Positions 54,450 to 64,000 of a stretch of 64,000 bases of DNA are shown one piece after another; position 1 is the stretch's first letter, and each line of letters begins with the position of its first letter. Source of the stretch: Natronincola peptidivorans (GTDB lineage Bacteria > Bacillota > Clostridia > Peptostreptococcales > Natronincolaceae); assembly GCF_900111615.1 (NCBI RefSeq), contig NZ_FOHU01000003.1, forward strand, positions 273,429 through 337,428, read 5' to 3'. A program made the translations under genes and the position numbers. The notes under the pieces are model-generated. The model was not told where the DNA came from. It worked only from the letters and a program-made list of their open reading frames with translations, and made no database searches.

Positions 54450-55133
54450 TTATGTGGATTTTTTTAAAAAAATCTCCTGGTTATCCACATTTTCCCGAGG
54501 ATATGCACATGTGTTCGGTGTATAGTGTGGATAATTTGTTTTGTTTGCTAAATGCATTTCTTTTGTAATATACATATGCTTATAGCTGCATAGCAATTCT
54601 TTTCCTCTTTGTTGAAAAAATTGACGATATGCTATTAAGCTATCCTCCTGAAAAACCCTTAGGTTTTGATCTTCAAAAGCATCATATTTCATTTCCTTTA
54701 GTTGAAAACCACTGTTTTCATAACACTTTTCTGCTCTTTTATTAAATAATGCTACTTTTAGCCCTAGCTGCTTCATCTTCATATGATGAAAGTAGTAATC
54801 CAAGAAACTTTTTAAGCTGTCACTACCATAACCTTTGCCTACATGCTTTGGATCAAATACAATCCCCAGTTCACTATGTTTTCTTACCCAGCGTATATTT
54901 CTTAATGCAATATATCCTATAAATATATCCTCTAGATTACAAACACCAAAGCATCTTTTGGTAAAGCTGTATTTTTTGTTCCTATACCAATATTCTCTTT
55001 CTACTGTGTTCATGATGGGAAAATTGTAGCTATCAAACAAGGGATTTGTATGGTGCCCCCACCACTGCATAGCATCTACTTGTTCTCTCTGTAGTTCTGT
55101 TATATAGGTTGTTTTCCCCCTGGCGATTATCAT
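54450..55133 (-). CDS. GNAT-family N-acetyltransferase
   Basis: The product is 227 residues. The core YIALRNIRWVRKHSELGIVFDPKHVGKGYGSDSLKSFLDYYF contains the acetyl-CoA-binding Q/RxxGxG-like loop, and KVALFNKRAEKCYENSGFQLKE is the usual C-terminal GNAT helix and strand. About 70 residues beyond are atypical, His/Tyr/Lys-rich and perhaps disordered. The start follows GGAGGAG. It lies 26 bases after dnaB and may be co-transcribed with it. Substrate unknown. Confidence 0.85.
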   Translation of the reverse strand: MIIARGKTTYITELQREQVDAMQWWGHHTNPLFDSYNFPIMNTVEREYWYRNKKYSFTKRCFGVCNLEDIFIGYIALRNIRWVRKHSELGIVFDPKHVGKGYGSDSLKSFLDYYFHHMKMKQLGLKVALFNKRAEKCYENSGFQLKEMKYDAFEDQNLRVFQEDSLIAYRQFFQQRGKELLCSYKHMYITKEMHLANKTNYPHYTPNTCAYPRENVDNQEIFLKKST

Positions 55134-55158
55134 GCTTCTCCTCCGTCTTTAGCTCTTA

Positions 55159-56496
55159 TTATTCCCTATACTTATCATAATCTAAAAACTTTTGATGCTC
55201 TCCTGACCAAAGCAACTCAATAGTTCCAGTTTCACCATGTCGATGCTTTGCTATAATAACTTCTGCAGTATTTTTCTTATCACTATCTGGATGATAGTAC
55301 TCATCTCGGTAAAGAAACATAACTAAGTCTGCATCTTGCTCAATGGCTCCTGATTCTCTTAGATCTGATAAGATTGGTCTATGATCGGATCTTAGTTCTG
55401 GAGCACGCGATAGCTGTGATAATGCAATAACAGGACAATCCAATTCCTTTGCCATCACTTTAAGATTTCTAGATATAGCAGATATTTCTTGTTGTCGGTT
55501 TTCTGTCCTGCCATCACCCTGCATTAATTGAAGATAATCTATCAGTACTAAATCAACGCCTGTTTCCATTTTTAGTCTTCTACATTTAGAGCGCATTTCA
55601 GTAATGCTAACTCCAGGTGTATCGTCAAAATATATTTTAGCCTGTGACAAGGGCAGCATAGCTCCTGCCAGCTTTGTCCATTCCTCTTCGTTTAAATTGC
55701 CATGCTGTATTTTGTTTAAGCTTACCATAGATTCTGCTGCCAGCATCCTTAGCATTAGCTGTTCTTTAGACATCTCTAAGCTAAAAATAACTACTGAAGC
55801 GGAAGCTTTGATAGCAGCATTTTGTGCTAAATTCAAGGCAAAGGCTGATTTTCCCATAGCAGGTCTTGCAGCAACCAGTACTAGATCTGATTTATGAAAT
55901 CCACTTAGTTTTTTGTTTAAATCAATAAATCCTGTTGTCAATCCAGTAATATTTTTTTTGTTTTCATATAGCTCCTCAATTTTATCAAAGGTATCGGATA
56001 GTACTGTTTTTATTGGGGTGAACCCTTCTTGATATCGGTTTTGAGAGATATCATAGATATGTTTTTGAGCTAGTTCCAAAACTTCTGGTACCTGCATTTC
56101 TGTATTAAAGCTCATATGAATAATATTTTCTGAGGATTTAATTAATCGTCTTAAGGTTGCCTTTTCTTCCACAATATCTGCATAATATTTTACATTAGCA
56201 GTAATAGGCACCCCCTCTGATAAGCTATTAATGTAGGGTATACCACCTATAGCGTCTAATGTTCCTCGCTTTTTTAGTTCTTCTGTTAAAGTAATCAAAT
56301 CTACTGGTTCTTCTCTATTAAAGACATCAAAAACAGCCTCAAATATTTCCCTATGGGCTTCTTTATAAAAATCCTCTGGCTTCAATATTTCTAAAACCAC
56401 TACGATATACTCTTTATCCATTAGCATAGCTCCTAAAACCGATTGCTCTGCTTCTATGCTATGGGGCGGCACTTTAAATATATTGGTTTCCTCCAT
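55159..56496 (-). CDS. dnaB: Replicative DNA helicase DnaB
   Basis: The product is about 445 residues. The N-terminal domain starts PPHSIEAEQSVLGAMLMD. The RecA-like core has VAARPAMGKSAFALNLAQ (Walker A), LVLIDYLQLM (Walker B), and SQLSRAPELR and DLRESGAIEQDADLVMFLYRDEYY. It unwinds DNA as a hexamer at the fork. The ATG at 56496 has GGGAGG; a 14-residue upstream extension does not. Gene order rplI-dnaB is the usual one in Firmicutes. Confidence 0.97.
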   Translation of the reverse strand: MEETNIFKVPPHSIEAEQSVLGAMLMDKEYIVVVLEILKPEDFYKEAHREIFEAVFDVFNREEPVDLITLTEELKKRGTLDAIGGIPYINSLSEGVPITANVKYYADIVEEKATLRRLIKSSENIIHMSFNTEMQVPEVLELAQKHIYDISQNRYQEGFTPIKTVLSDTFDKIEELYENKKNITGLTTGFIDLNKKLSGFHKSDLVLVAARPAMGKSAFALNLAQNAAIKASASVVIFSLEMSKEQLMLRMLAAESMVSLNKIQHGNLNEEEWTKLAGAMLPLSQAKIYFDDTPGVSITEMRSKCRRLKMETGVDLVLIDYLQLMQGDGRTENRQQEISAISRNLKVMAKELDCPVIALSQLSRAPELRSDHRPILSDLRESGAIEQDADLVMFLYRDEYYHPDSDKKNTAEVIIAKHRHGETGTIELLWSGEHQKFLDYDKYRE

Positions 56497-56677
56497 GTTT
56501 ATTCCTCCCAGTGAACTGGTTTCAGTAAATCGAAACATCGAAGAATCAGATGTCTAAAATCTATGATTTTGTGTCAGTCCCTTATACAAGGTAAAATCCT
56601 CACCTGCAACATCCCTTGGAGGTGAGGGTCTTATGCCCTTATCTTTGTTACTTTCAGTCTAAAGATTTTTCAACAGC

Positions 56678-57124
56678 CTACTCCTCTGTAACCTGCACTT
56701 TCAGTTTTGCAACGATTCCAGGATATACCTTTACCTCTAGGTGTTTTACTCCCAACTCTCTTATGGGCTCTGGTAAAACAACTTTTTTCTTATCCAGCTT
56801 CATTTTATATTTCTTTTCTGCTGTTTCACAAATATCCTTAGAGGTTACTGAACCAAACAGTCTTCCACCTTCTCCTGCTTTGGCCTTTATTTCAACTGTT
56901 AATTTTTCAATCTCTGCTGCATATTGTTTTGCTTCCTCTATTTGTATCTGTTTCTTTTGCTTTTTCACTTGGTTTTGCTTTTCCAATACTTTCATGTTTC
57001 CAGCAGTAGCTTCCACAGCTAGATTTTTAGGAAATAAGTAATTTCTAGCATAGCCATCACTAACATTAGCTACTTCTCCTTTTTTTCCTTGTCCCTTTAC
57101 ATCTTCTAATAGAATAACCTTCAT
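56678..57124 (-). CDS. rplI: Ribosomal protein L9
   Basis: The product is 148 residues. [36 protein letters not shown] is the N-terminal rRNA-binding domain, and a long connecting helix leads to the C-terminal globular domain ([12 protein letters not shown]). The ATG at 57124 lies right after the gdpP stop, with its GGAGGG in the last codons of gdpP, so translation is coupled. A weak hairpin, TCCTCACCT / AGGTGAGGG, follows at about 56597-56628. Confidence 0.97.
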   Translation of the reverse strand: MKVILLEDVKGQGKKGEVANVSDGYARNYLFPKNLAVEATAGNMKVLEKQNQVKKQKKQIQIEEAKQYAAEIEKLTVEIKAKAGEGGRLFGSVTSKDICETAEKKYKMKLDKKKVVLPEPIRELGVKHLEVKVYPGIVAKLKVQVTEE

Positions 57125-57125
57125 A

Positions 57126-59126
57126 TTATTCTTTTCCCTCCTCAAAGTATTCTTCTATAGTATTTTCTAATTTTTTCTTTGCTTCCTCCATGGTTATATC
57201 CTCCAATTGAGCGCCGGCTACCGTTAAATGGCCTCCCCCTCCTAATTTCTCTAAAATTACCTGTACATTAATATCTCCCATGGATCTACCACTTATATAT
57301 ATCATTTTATCATCTTTTTTTCCTAAAACAAAGGAGGCTTGAACTCCTTTTATATTTAACAACTCATCCGCCGCTTGAGCAGCTATTAAGGGAGAAGCTT
57401 CTATTTCCTCTTCATAAGTAGATATGGCAACAACGTCTCTAACAATATCTGCCTTTTTTACTACTTCTCCTCTAGCGATAACCGTATTTAAATCATCCTG
57501 AAACAATTGTTTTACTGCTGTTGTATCAGCCCCTGCTCTTCTTAATAACGCCGCTGCTTCAAAGGTTCTTACCCCTGTTTTAAAAGTAAAGTTTTTTGTA
57601 TCGATGGCAATTCCAGCTAATAGTGCTTCTGCCTCGATCATTTCTATTTTTACCTTTTCCTCCATATAAAAAAGAATTTCTGTTACCATTTCACTGGTGG
57701 AGGATACATAGGTTTCATGATAGGTTAACACTGTATTTTCAATAAACTCTGTTCCTCTTCTGTGATGATCGATTACTACCACATTATCCGTTTTTTCTAA
57801 AAGCTCAGGACATTCAGTGAAATTGGGTCTATGGGTATCCACCACCACTACTAAGGTGTTGTCATCCATCTTTGTTTTTGCTTCTTCACAGGTGATAATG
57901 TTTTTTTTGTACTCTTCTCTACTTATTATTTTTTCATATAGACATCCTATAGAAGGATTATTACCGCTTAAAACAATACTAGCATCCTTATCTCTATTTT
58001 TTGCAGCTCTATAGATCCCTAATGCCGCTCCTAAAGCATCTAAGTCTGCGTGCTTATGTCCCATAACAATGACACCGCTGGATTGTTCTATTAACTCTCT
58101 TAAAGCATAAGCTATAACCCGGGCTTTTACCTTGGTACGTTTTTCTACTGCTTTGGTTTTTCCTCCGTAGAAACTGATTTTGTCATTCTTTTTAACGGCT
58201 GCTTGATCCCCGCCTCTACCTAAAGCTAAATCCTTAGCTCCATTGGCAAATTCAAAGGTCTCCATTGGGGTTTTTCCATCTGTTCCTATACCTACACTTA
58301 GGGTTATAGGTATTTTATTTCCTACATTTATTTCCCTAACTTCATCTAAAATATCAAACCTTTTTATCTCTAGTTTCTCTAAATCCTCTTTGTCAAAAAC
58401 TGCTAAAAATTTATCATCAGCATATTTCCGCATAAACCCTTTACCTTTGTTTACCCAGAGGTTTAGTTTATGATCAATTTCCGCTATCACCAAAGGCTTA
58501 TTGGCATCTTCGGTTGTTTGCATTACTTCATCAAAATTATCTATTTGTATTAGTGCAGTTACAAGCTTTTCTTCATTATGCTTTTTCTTTAAAAGCTGAT
58601 ACTTTGTATCTTCAACCCAGTATAGCATAATGACATAGCTGGTATCATAACTTTTTCCTGTCTTAATAACATTATATAAAACCCTAAAGCTCCTATCCTG
58701 GATTTTTGCCTTTTTTGTTTTCTCTGTATCCTCCTTGAGAATACTCTGTAAATCGAAGCTAGGCACAATATCATCAATATCTTTTTCTAATATACCCTGA
58801 GTTCCTACCACCTCTAAAAATTTTCTATTGTACCACTTAATGGTGCCATCAATCTCCACCATTGTTAGGGGAATTGGCATGTTTAATATAGATTGTTTTG
58901 TGGCAGAATCAATATCCGATGATAAACCTTCTATGTACTGGGTCCATTCTTCTCTTCTGATGTTGGTAGTCTTTAAATTATAGTAAATTAAATAGGTTAA
59001 CAAAAATATACCCACAATTCCTATAATATGATTATAGATGGAAATAACGATAATCAATACAGTGATGATAAATAGATATATTCGCGTGTCCGGTACCAAC
59101 ATTTTAAAAAATCTAGAGTTCCTCAT
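57126..59126 (-). CDS. gdpP: Cyclic-di-AMP phosphodiesterase GdpP
   Basis: The product is 666 residues. It has two N-terminal membrane helices, a PAS domain ([24 protein letters not shown]), a degenerate GGDEF domain, and a DHH/DHHA1 phosphodiesterase: [30 protein letters not shown] and [12 protein letters not shown]. GdpP hydrolyses c-di-AMP to pApA, tuning potassium, osmotic and wall-stress responses. It is in the standard yybS-gdpP-rplI-dnaB order. The start has GGGAGG. Confidence 0.96.
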   Translation of the reverse strand: MRNSRFFKMLVPDTRIYLFIITVLIIVISIYNHIIGIVGIFLLTYLIYYNLKTTNIRREEWTQYIEGLSSDIDSATKQSILNMPIPLTMVEIDGTIKWYNRKFLEVVGTQGILEKDIDDIVPSFDLQSILKEDTEKTKKAKIQDRSFRVLYNVIKTGKSYDTSYVIMLYWVEDTKYQLLKKKHNEEKLVTALIQIDNFDEVMQTTEDANKPLVIAEIDHKLNLWVNKGKGFMRKYADDKFLAVFDKEDLEKLEIKRFDILDEVREINVGNKIPITLSVGIGTDGKTPMETFEFANGAKDLALGRGGDQAAVKKNDKISFYGGKTKAVEKRTKVKARVIAYALRELIEQSSGVIVMGHKHADLDALGAALGIYRAAKNRDKDASIVLSGNNPSIGCLYEKIISREEYKKNIITCEEAKTKMDDNTLVVVVDTHRPNFTECPELLEKTDNVVVIDHHRRGTEFIENTVLTYHETYVSSTSEMVTEILFYMEEKVKIEMIEAEALLAGIAIDTKNFTFKTGVRTFEAAALLRRAGADTTAVKQLFQDDLNTVIARGEVVKKADIVRDVVAISTYEEEIEASPLIAAQAADELLNIKGVQASFVLGKKDDKMIYISGRSMGDINVQVILEKLGGGGHLTVAGAQLEDITMEEAKKKLENTIEEYFEEGKE

Positions 59127-59153
59127 GTGTGTTTGCCTCCCACAAAAGTATGG

Positions 59154-60086
59154 TTATTTCTTTTTTTTAAGCTTTCTTATATCTAATATTGCATCCAACA
59201 GCCCTAAAAAAGCTACTATCGTCATTAGAGGACTAATAATAATTAGTGACAAAACAAGTATTATTCTAATAAACCTTGGTACCTTTGTTTTTTTAAGTAA
59301 ATAGCTTATGAAGGTTAGTCCCTGTAGAAAAAAAATCACCAGGAAAATTATTGTGACATTGGCTATTAAGCTGGTATGCTGTATACCTTCTATGTATCTA
59401 GTTGTTAGTGATAATACAAAAATAATGAATGACCCTAAAACAATGTTTCCAGGAAGCTTGAATTCACTAAATTCACCTAGTTGATGGTCTATAAAGTTAA
59501 ATCGATTGATAACTGCTGCAGTCAAGTAATAGTTGATGAAGGCACCTATCATAGAATGAATAATAACTAATGCCGGTATTATCATCATTAGATAATTCAA
59601 CGACTCTTTAACATCTACCACATCTAGATTCAAAGTTCTTAGCATTTCCATTTGATGGTCAATGGCTTCCCTTGTCATATTCGCTATTTCGTCAGTGATA
59701 TTTATCCCAGCAGCAATAGCTATTATTTGCAATAGAAAAAAAATAGCCAACACTGAAGCAGCTGTTCCAAAGCCTATCACCTCATAGGGTTTCTTTCTTC
59801 TTCTTATGGCATATCCCATCGCTAAAGCAATAGGACTAAAAATAATAAAAACAAAAATTGTATATAAAATATTTGTTAGAAATCCAATAAGTAAGCTTGA
59901 AATGATCAAGGACAAAACCGTATATCTTGTACCATGTCGTACTGATAAGATAATAAAAGGCATCGGTAACACAACCAATAAAATAGATAAAATAGAAATA
60001 TATAAAGTTGCTATTACAAAAAAAGTGGTAATAGTTGCCGTTAACGCTGCTTCTATCAATGCTTTTTTGCTGCTGCTAGCATGCAT
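59154..60086 (-). CDS. yybS: YybS-like DUF2232 membrane protein
   Basis: The product is 310 residues with about eight membrane helices, in the DUF2232 family. It opens ALIEAALTATITTFFVIATLY, has LIISSLLIGFLTNILYTIFVFIIFSPIALAMGYAI, and ends in a Lys-rich tail. It resembles energy-coupling S-component folds, but ligand and role are unknown. It directly precedes gdpP (27 bases), a conserved pair in Firmicutes. The start has GGGAGTG. Confidence 0.9.
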   Translation of the reverse strand: MHASSSKKALIEAALTATITTFFVIATLYISILSILLVVLPMPFIILSVRHGTRYTVLSLIISSLLIGFLTNILYTIFVFIIFSPIALAMGYAIRRRKKPYEVIGFGTAASVLAIFFLLQIIAIAAGINITDEIANMTREAIDHQMEMLRTLNLDVVDVKESLNYLMMIIPALVIIHSMIGAFINYYLTAAVINRFNFIDHQLGEFSEFKLPGNIVLGSFIIFVLSLTTRYIEGIQHTSLIANVTIIFLVIFFLQGLTFISYLLKKTKVPRFIRIILVLSLIIISPLMTIVAFLGLLDAILDIRKLKKKK

Positions 60087-60111
60087 GTCAAAATCACTCC
60101 CGCTGATTTAT

Positions 60112-60441
60112 TCACTTCCCATGATTGTTTATATGCTCATTAAGACTAGATAAATCTCCATACCATTTCTCTAAATGATGTTCTTCTAATATACTGACTT
60201 TTATTTTTTCCTCTAGCTTCCTATCTAAAAGTTCATAGTCAAAGCCTGCTCTTTTACCTAATGTATAGGTTACTAGTAGGAGGTTTACCAAACACTCCAA
60301 CACTAGCTCTTGGCTATTTTTTAAACCCTTCATCATGGTTTCAAATAATAGAGCTACTGTGTTTAAAAGCTCGCACTTTAAAAATTCTATTACTTTTAAG
60401 TTTTTACCAATATCATTATTGGTTTTATTGTTTTGAAGCAT
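60112..60441 (-). CDS. MazG-like family protein
   Basis: The product is 109 residues and all-helical: IEFLKCELLNTVALLFETMMKG, ELVLECLVNLLLVTYTLGKRAG and a charged C-terminus. It matches the small MazG-like family seen next to yybS/gdpP in Clostridia. True MazG enzymes are NTP pyrophosphatases with an EExxE metal motif; the E-rich motif is weak here, so activity is uncertain. The start follows GGGGGGAG. It is 25 bases upstream of yybS. Confidence 0.75.
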   Translation of the reverse strand: MLQNNKTNNDIGKNLKVIEFLKCELLNTVALLFETMMKGLKNSQELVLECLVNLLLVTYTLGKRAGFDYELLDRKLEEKIKVSILEEHHLEKWYGDLSSLNEHINNHGK

Positions 60442-60640
60442 TTTTTCTCCCCCCTTTTTTTCGTTATAACACTTTCTAGCTAAGATGCTATTTGTTGGTT
60501 TTCTTATGGGCTGATTTCAATAGTATTTTCACCTGTTTATATTTTTATATATTAGATAGTTTCCTATGTGTTATAAACATATTCTATTTAAATACTTATT
60601 TTCCTTTGTCTATCCTATTATTTTAACTCATGAAAAAAAG

Positions 60641-60664
60641 AAGCACTCGAAAAGTTCGATGCTT
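60641..60664 (-). terminator. Terminator after the FUSC transporter
   Basis: The stem AAGCATCGAA / TTCGAGTGCTT overlaps the stop codon and is followed on the minus strand by CTTTTTTT. Confidence 0.88.
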
Positions 60665-61691
60665 AACAGCTGATGACCATATTAAATTTTAGTAATGCTT
60701 CTTCAAGATTATATAAAAACACCAGCATTTTTACTACTTCCTCTGTAGGATAATCATTGATGGTTTCATTATTTTTTAAATGAATTTTAGCCTTTTTTAT
60801 ATCTTTTATAATGTAGTTAAGGTTTATGGTTTCTTTTTCATCATTTTCTTTGTATAGCTCACAAAGATCTTTTTCTTTATGCTGTAGTTGCTTTATAGCA
60901 CATTTAACCTTGTAAATATCCTCTAAAACAATATTTACAACTTCCTTATGAATCCCTTTCTGTAAAACATTTTGCATATTTCGAAGATGTTGAAAGGTTT
61001 CTTTTTCTAGATTCAAAGTCATAACCATTTCCTTATAGGTTATACCTCCTTGAAACATAATCCGTTCTTCCTTTTTCTTTAAAGCCAACAGTTCCTCTGA
61101 TAGCTCTAATTCCTTTTCTATTTCTAGTATCTGTTCCTGTAGTAGATCAATGTTTTCTTCATCTTCTAGTAGAAGCATTTCCAGTGTTTTTACATAGTAG
61201 TTTAAAATGTTTTTAGAAATCTGCTTTGTTTCATCAACAACCTTATCATCAAAAGTAGGTGGATAGATTGTATAGTTTACCACTACCGCAACAATTATGC
61301 CTACGGATGTGTCTAATAGTCTATGGAGTGCATAATTTAAATATCCCCCTTCAGCATTTATAAATATGCCAACAAATACAACGCCTCCCATAGATATGGA
61401 CTCTTTCCAATTTAACTTGTTTGTAGCAAGAATAAGAACAATTACACCAACCCCTCCTAGTAATGGATTACCAGGAGAAATACTAACAAAAGCCACTCCA
61501 ACAGCTGCACCAATCATGGTTCCCAGCAGTCGATTAACCCCAATTTTCCAAGAATCGGATACAGTAGGCTGCATCACAATAATGGCAGCAATAGCTGCAT
61601 AAAAAGGGCTTTCTATCCCTAGTATATTAGAGACTAGAAGTGACAGGGTAACAGCAATACCCGTCTTTATGGTCCTAAGACCAATTTTCAT
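60663..61691 (-). CDS. FUSC / aromatic-acid-exporter-family membrane protein
   Basis: The product is about 342 residues. Six N-terminal membrane helices (TGIAVTLSLLVSNILGIESPFYAAIAAIIVMQPTVSDSWK, NRLLGTMIGAAVGVAF) are typical of the ArAE/FUSC group. The C-terminal 180 residues are a charged, coiled-coil cytoplasmic domain (LLEDEENIDLLQEQILEIEKELELSEELL). Members export organic acids or toxic compounds; substrate unknown. The ATG at 61691 follows AGGTGAG. Confidence 0.88.
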   Translation of the reverse strand: MKIGLRTIKTGIAVTLSLLVSNILGIESPFYAAIAAIIVMQPTVSDSWKIGVNRLLGTMIGAAVGVAFVSISPGNPLLGGVGVIVLILATNKLNWKESISMGGVVFVGIFINAEGGYLNYALHRLLDTSVGIIVAVVVNYTIYPPTFDDKVVDETKQISKNILNYYVKTLEMLLLEDEENIDLLQEQILEIEKELELSEELLALKKKEERIMFQGGITYKEMVMTLNLEKETFQHLRNMQNVLQKGIHKEVVNIVLEDIYKVKCAIKQLQHKEKDLCELYKENDEKETINLNYIIKDIKKAKIHLKNNETINDYPTEEVVKMLVFLYNLEEALLKFNMVISC

Positions 61692-61834
61692 AGTACTCAC
61701 CTTTCCTCTTATGAACATTATTATATGAACTACCCTTAATTCATATAATATTATATACTATTTTGTAAAACATTGATATGTTTTTGCCCAAAAACCCTCC
61801 CAGCATCTTTTGTTTTTAGTAGATAAAAAGTTTT

Positions 61835-62101
61835 TTATAGAATATATTGCAGCAACAATAACAGTATAACCCCCGGCACCCCTAGGAACCCTGCCATTAT
61901 AGCACTGATTGGATTGATAACGATGGATATGCCCCAAATACCTCCGATTAGATTTACTAACAAAAGCATAATTCCTCCAATAATGCCGTTCCAAATTAGT
62001 CTTATGATAAATTTCAGTGGTATTAACAATATCCACCCTACAATATACAATAATATTAATCCAAAAGCATACGCTAGTATAACACTTAATTCAAAACCCA
62101 T
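61835..62101 (-). CDS. bofA: BofA, inhibitor of pro-sigma-K processing
   Basis: The product is 88 residues with three hydrophobic helices: AYAFGLILLYIVGWILLIPLKFIIRLIWN, GIIGGIMLLLVNLIGG and VINPISAIMAGFLGVPGVILLLLLQYI. This is the BofA family, with the NLIGG and FLGVPGV signatures. In Bacillus BofA holds the SpoIVFB protease inactive until the forespore signals. The start follows GGGGAG. It implies a spore former and lies in the recR-yaaL-bofA order. Confidence 0.94.
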   Translation of the reverse strand: MGFELSVILAYAFGLILLYIVGWILLIPLKFIIRLIWNGIIGGIMLLLVNLIGGIWGISIVINPISAIMAGFLGVPGVILLLLLQYIL

Positions 62102-62315
62102 AATCGCTCCCCACCTTTACTATACTATTAATTTACCTTGTTTTATCATCTATTATCTAACACTCTGAGTAGCATTGCAATAGATTCCTAAGCTTCACCT
62201 TGCAAAAAATATAAGTTATCTTCTTTTTTCTCTTCAATAAAACGTATGAAGGAGTAGCACTATATACTACTCCTTATATTATATAAATTCTGTATAGATA
62301 ATATGACGAGCCTTC

Positions 62316-62624
62316 CTAATAAAAGTTAGTTTTTATCCCCATTTCCTTTGCTTGTTTTATTAAATATATATACCTTGCTTTTGTTGCTTCAACATTGTAA
62401 ATAGCATAATCTATCAAATCTGGATCTGCTACAGTATGAAAGGTTTTTTCAGCACTTTCCCATTCAGCTCGCGCTTGATTTATAATTTCAACAAATTTTT
62501 GATTTTCATCTTTTTCCGGCTCTTGCATATGTTGTATTTTACTACGTAATTCATTAAAAACCTCTGTAATTCCTTCTAGCATATTTTCTTTTTTTTGCAT
62601 TTCTTTCTCATCTTTCAATACCAC
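62316..62624 (-). CDS. yaaL: DUF2508 (YaaL-like) protein
   Basis: The product is about 102 residues and helical. The segment FVEIINQARAEWESAEKTFHTVADPDLIDYAIYNVEATKARYIYLIKQAKEMGI matches the YaaL/DUF2508 family. It lies between recR and bofA as in Bacillus. The start is uncertain: GTG at 62624 is two bases from GGGGGG, TTG at 62618 has better spacing. Function unknown. Confidence 0.88.
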   Translation of the reverse strand: MVLKDEKEMQKKENMLEGITEVFNELRSKIQHMQEPEKDENQKFVEIINQARAEWESAEKTFHTVADPDLIDYAIYNVEATKARYIYLIKQAKEMGIKTNFY

Positions 62625-62635
62625 AACCCCCCTTC

Positions 62636-62735
62636 GGTGTATTGCTAAAGCTTCCGCTTATCCAGCGATAGGTCAAGCACTACATCCTAGAAATAAATTC
62701 GGTTACCGTTTAGCGGGTAAAAACCTCCCTCTATA
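62636..62735 (-). other. Conserved-looking structured leader before yaaL
   Basis: The minus-strand segment starting ACCCGCTAAACGGTAACC and ending CGGAAGCTTTAGC is less AT-rich than its surroundings and has short complementary pieces (GCTAAA with TTTAGC; GCTT...AAGC). It lies in the transcript leading to yaaL-bofA. It does not match SRP RNA, T-box or any riboswitch I know. Weak evidence for an RNA leader. Confidence 0.3.
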
Positions 62736-62897
62736 TTAGGTCTCTTTTATTTGTAATATTGTCCATTTTTTTCTATATTTATACCTCTTCCCATTAAAGC
62801 TAAATTCTTAATCTCTCTTACTTTATACTATGCGGATTAAAAAGGTTCAATGCTAATACAAGTTGATTTTTCAATGAACTTGCCTTATGCAAAACAA

Positions 62898-62944
62898 AAA
62901 AACATAGTTTAAGGATAATTGCTTTTTCCTTAAACTATGTTTTT
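62898..62944. terminator. Strong bidirectional terminator after recR
   Basis: A perfect 17-bp stem beginning AAAAACATAGTTTAAGG (62898-62914 with 62928-62944), with T-runs on both sides, lies 76 bases after the recR stop. It separates recR from yaaL-bofA. Confidence 0.9.
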
Positions 62945-63019
62945 TTATAAATGTTTATTTTATTTACCTGTTTATTATTTATGTAAACGTTATTATGCTT
63001 TACAGGTATATTCTTTCTT

Positions 63020-63619
63020 TTATAACTCTCTTCTTCCCTCCATTGCTTTAGAAAGGGTTATTTCATCTGCATATTCCAAATCTCCGCCGACAGGAATCCC
63101 ATAAGCTATTCTTGACACTTTTATTCCTAGTGGTTTCAAAAGCTTTGCAATGTACATAGCAGTAGCTTCTCCTTCAATATTAGGGTTCGTTGCCAAGATT
63201 ACTTCCTTTACTTCATTTTCAGCTAATCTTGTCAGCAGCTCTTTAATTCTTATTTCCTCAGGGCCTATCCCCTCTAGAGGAGAAATAACGCCATGGAGAA
63301 CATGATAATAACCATGAAACTCCTTTGTTTTTTCCATTGCCACAACATCTCGAGGGTCCTCAACAACACAAATAACCGTCATATCTCTTTTTTTATCATT
63401 GCAAATATTACAGGTTTCTCTATCTGTAAGATTGGTACATATACTGCAATACTTTACACTTTTCTTTGCTTCAATAATCGTCTCCGCCAGTACTGAAACC
63501 TCTTCATGTGGCATGCCTATTACATGAAAAGCCAGTCTTTGGGCAGTTTTTCTACCTATGCCGGGAAGTTTTGTAAATTCATCTATCAATCTAGCTATTG
63601 GTGCTGAATAGTAATTCAT
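63020..63619 (-). CDS. recR: Recombination mediator RecR
   Basis: The product is 199 residues, full length. The N-terminal helix-hairpin-helix ([20 protein letters not shown]), the four-Cys zinc finger ([18 protein letters not shown]) and the Toprim domain ([36 protein letters not shown]) are complete. With RecF and RecO it loads RecA at gaps. In most Firmicutes recR follows dnaX and ybaB on one transcript. Here an insertion sequence begins 24 bases upstream of the start, so recR may be cut off from its normal promoter. Confidence 0.97.
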   Translation of the reverse strand: MNYYSAPIARLIDEFTKLPGIGRKTAQRLAFHVIGMPHEEVSVLAETIIEAKKSVKYCSICTNLTDRETCNICNDKKRDMTVICVVEDPRDVVAMEKTKEFHGYYHVLHGVISPLEGIGPEEIRIKELLTRLAENEVKEVILATNPNIEGEATAMYIAKLLKPLGIKVSRIAYGIPVGGDLEYADEITLSKAMEGRREL

Positions 63620-63642
63620 ATAAAGACCCCTTTTATATAGTT

Positions 63643-64000
63643 CGTAGTGTCAAGTTTGACACTCTTTTTTTACTAACTAATCATTATATTTTAAAGGTTT
63701 CAAAGTTTTTTTGTATAAAAAAACAATGCCCCCCCATTTCTTGATATAATTGAAGTTCCCAGCTCACAATTAATAAAGAAAGGGTGGTCATTGTGAACTC
63801 CATTATATCTTATTTAGTACTATATATTCAATATCTACAAAAAGAACTTTATACACTTTTAATCTTTGTCTCTAGAAACATCCCTTTACGCCAATTGAAT
63901 TTTGAAGACTCTAATAGTCCTAAGTACCAGAAGTTAAAGATTGATAAGCTCCCTAGAATTCTAAAGTTTCAAATGCAAGATTATCGCTTCCTTCTGGATT
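63643..64000 (+). mobile_element. Insertion sequence, copy 2, left end (runs off window)
   Basis: From 63643 the sequence is nearly identical to 22993 onward, including the GTGTCAAGTTTGACAC palindrome (63647-63662). The transposase gene begins at 63793. The remainder lies beyond the window. It is inserted just upstream of recR in the opposite orientation. Confidence 0.85.
63793..64000 (+). CDS. DDE transposase, N-terminal part (partial)
   Basis: The GTG at 63793 opens MNSIISYLVLYIQYLQKEL, closely related to the transposase at 23142 (shared KIDKLPRILKF and DYRFLL). The sequences differ at many positions, so these are related rather than identical copies and did not arise by a very recent duplication. 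The reading frame is open to the window edge, so an intact enzyme is possible. Confidence 0.85.
   Translation, partial: MNSIISYLVLYIQYLQKELYTLLIFVSRNIPLRQLNFEDSNSPKYQKLKIDKLPRILKFQMQDYRFLLD

Noticed and set aside
62636..62735. Candidate small SRP RNA near recR
   Set aside because: The conserved GGTCAGG...GGAAGGAAGCAGC apical motif is absent.
1..64000. CRISPR array or prophage
   Set aside because: No regularly spaced direct repeats, Cas proteins or phage structural genes are visible.

Overview
The window looks like chromosome from an anaerobic, spore-forming, low-GC Firmicute of the Clostridia, close to Alkaliphilus/Natronincola-type organisms. The evidence is AT-rich DNA with strong GGAGG ribosome sites, a glycyl-radical enzyme with its activase, sporulation-linked proteins (BofA, a YuzF-like protein), and an origin-proximal gene set (recR, yaaL, bofA, gdpP, rplI, dnaB, purA, walRK, rlmH). 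The genus is inference; no 16S rRNA is present.

Left part (1-33.8 kb) is a mosaic with little long-range synteny. It opens with a tandem glycine riboswitch on the minus strand whose target gene lies off the left edge. Then come a nitroreductase, a PQ-loop protein, a solute-binding lipoprotein paired with a membrane LuxR regulator, a TetR/iron-sulfur flavoprotein unit with two identical operators, the yjjI-yjjW glycyl-radical pair, a ZIP metal transporter, an AEC carrier, an Fe-alcohol dehydrogenase, a PHP phosphoesterase, a CofE-like ligase, an Ntn hydrolase, deoD, a WYL regulator, an internally deleted IS transposase, a SUMF1 protein, GyrI-like proteins, an S-layer-homology protein and pentapeptide-repeat proteins. 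Several genes are broken.

A short sequence matching the 3' end of rlmH recurs at about 0.64, 20.1, 21.45, 26.5 and 27.6 kb, in the same orientation as the rlmH end itself at 33.82 kb. This is the layout expected if site-specific elements of the staphylococcal SCC kind had inserted repeatedly at rlmH. It is the most interesting signal in the window. No recombinase gene is visible here.

Right part (33.8-64 kb) is conserved core. On the minus strand are rlmH, a CxxH/CxxC protein, an htrA protease, yycJ, murA, yycI, yycH, an unassigned secreted protein, walK, walR and a peptidase-MA protein. A cell-envelope protease set follows (subtilase, LysM-G5-M23 endopeptidase, M1 peptidase). The plus-strand pair dnaD-like/dnaC-like (helicase loading) and two tRNAs (Glu, Lys) come next, then purA, a DUF1858 protein, a GNAT acetyltransferase, dnaB, rplI, gdpP, yybS, a MazG-like protein, a FUSC transporter, bofA, yaaL and recR. 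A near-consensus parS site lies between htrA and the CxxH/CxxC gene. A second copy of the 23-kb IS starts just upstream of recR and runs off the right edge.
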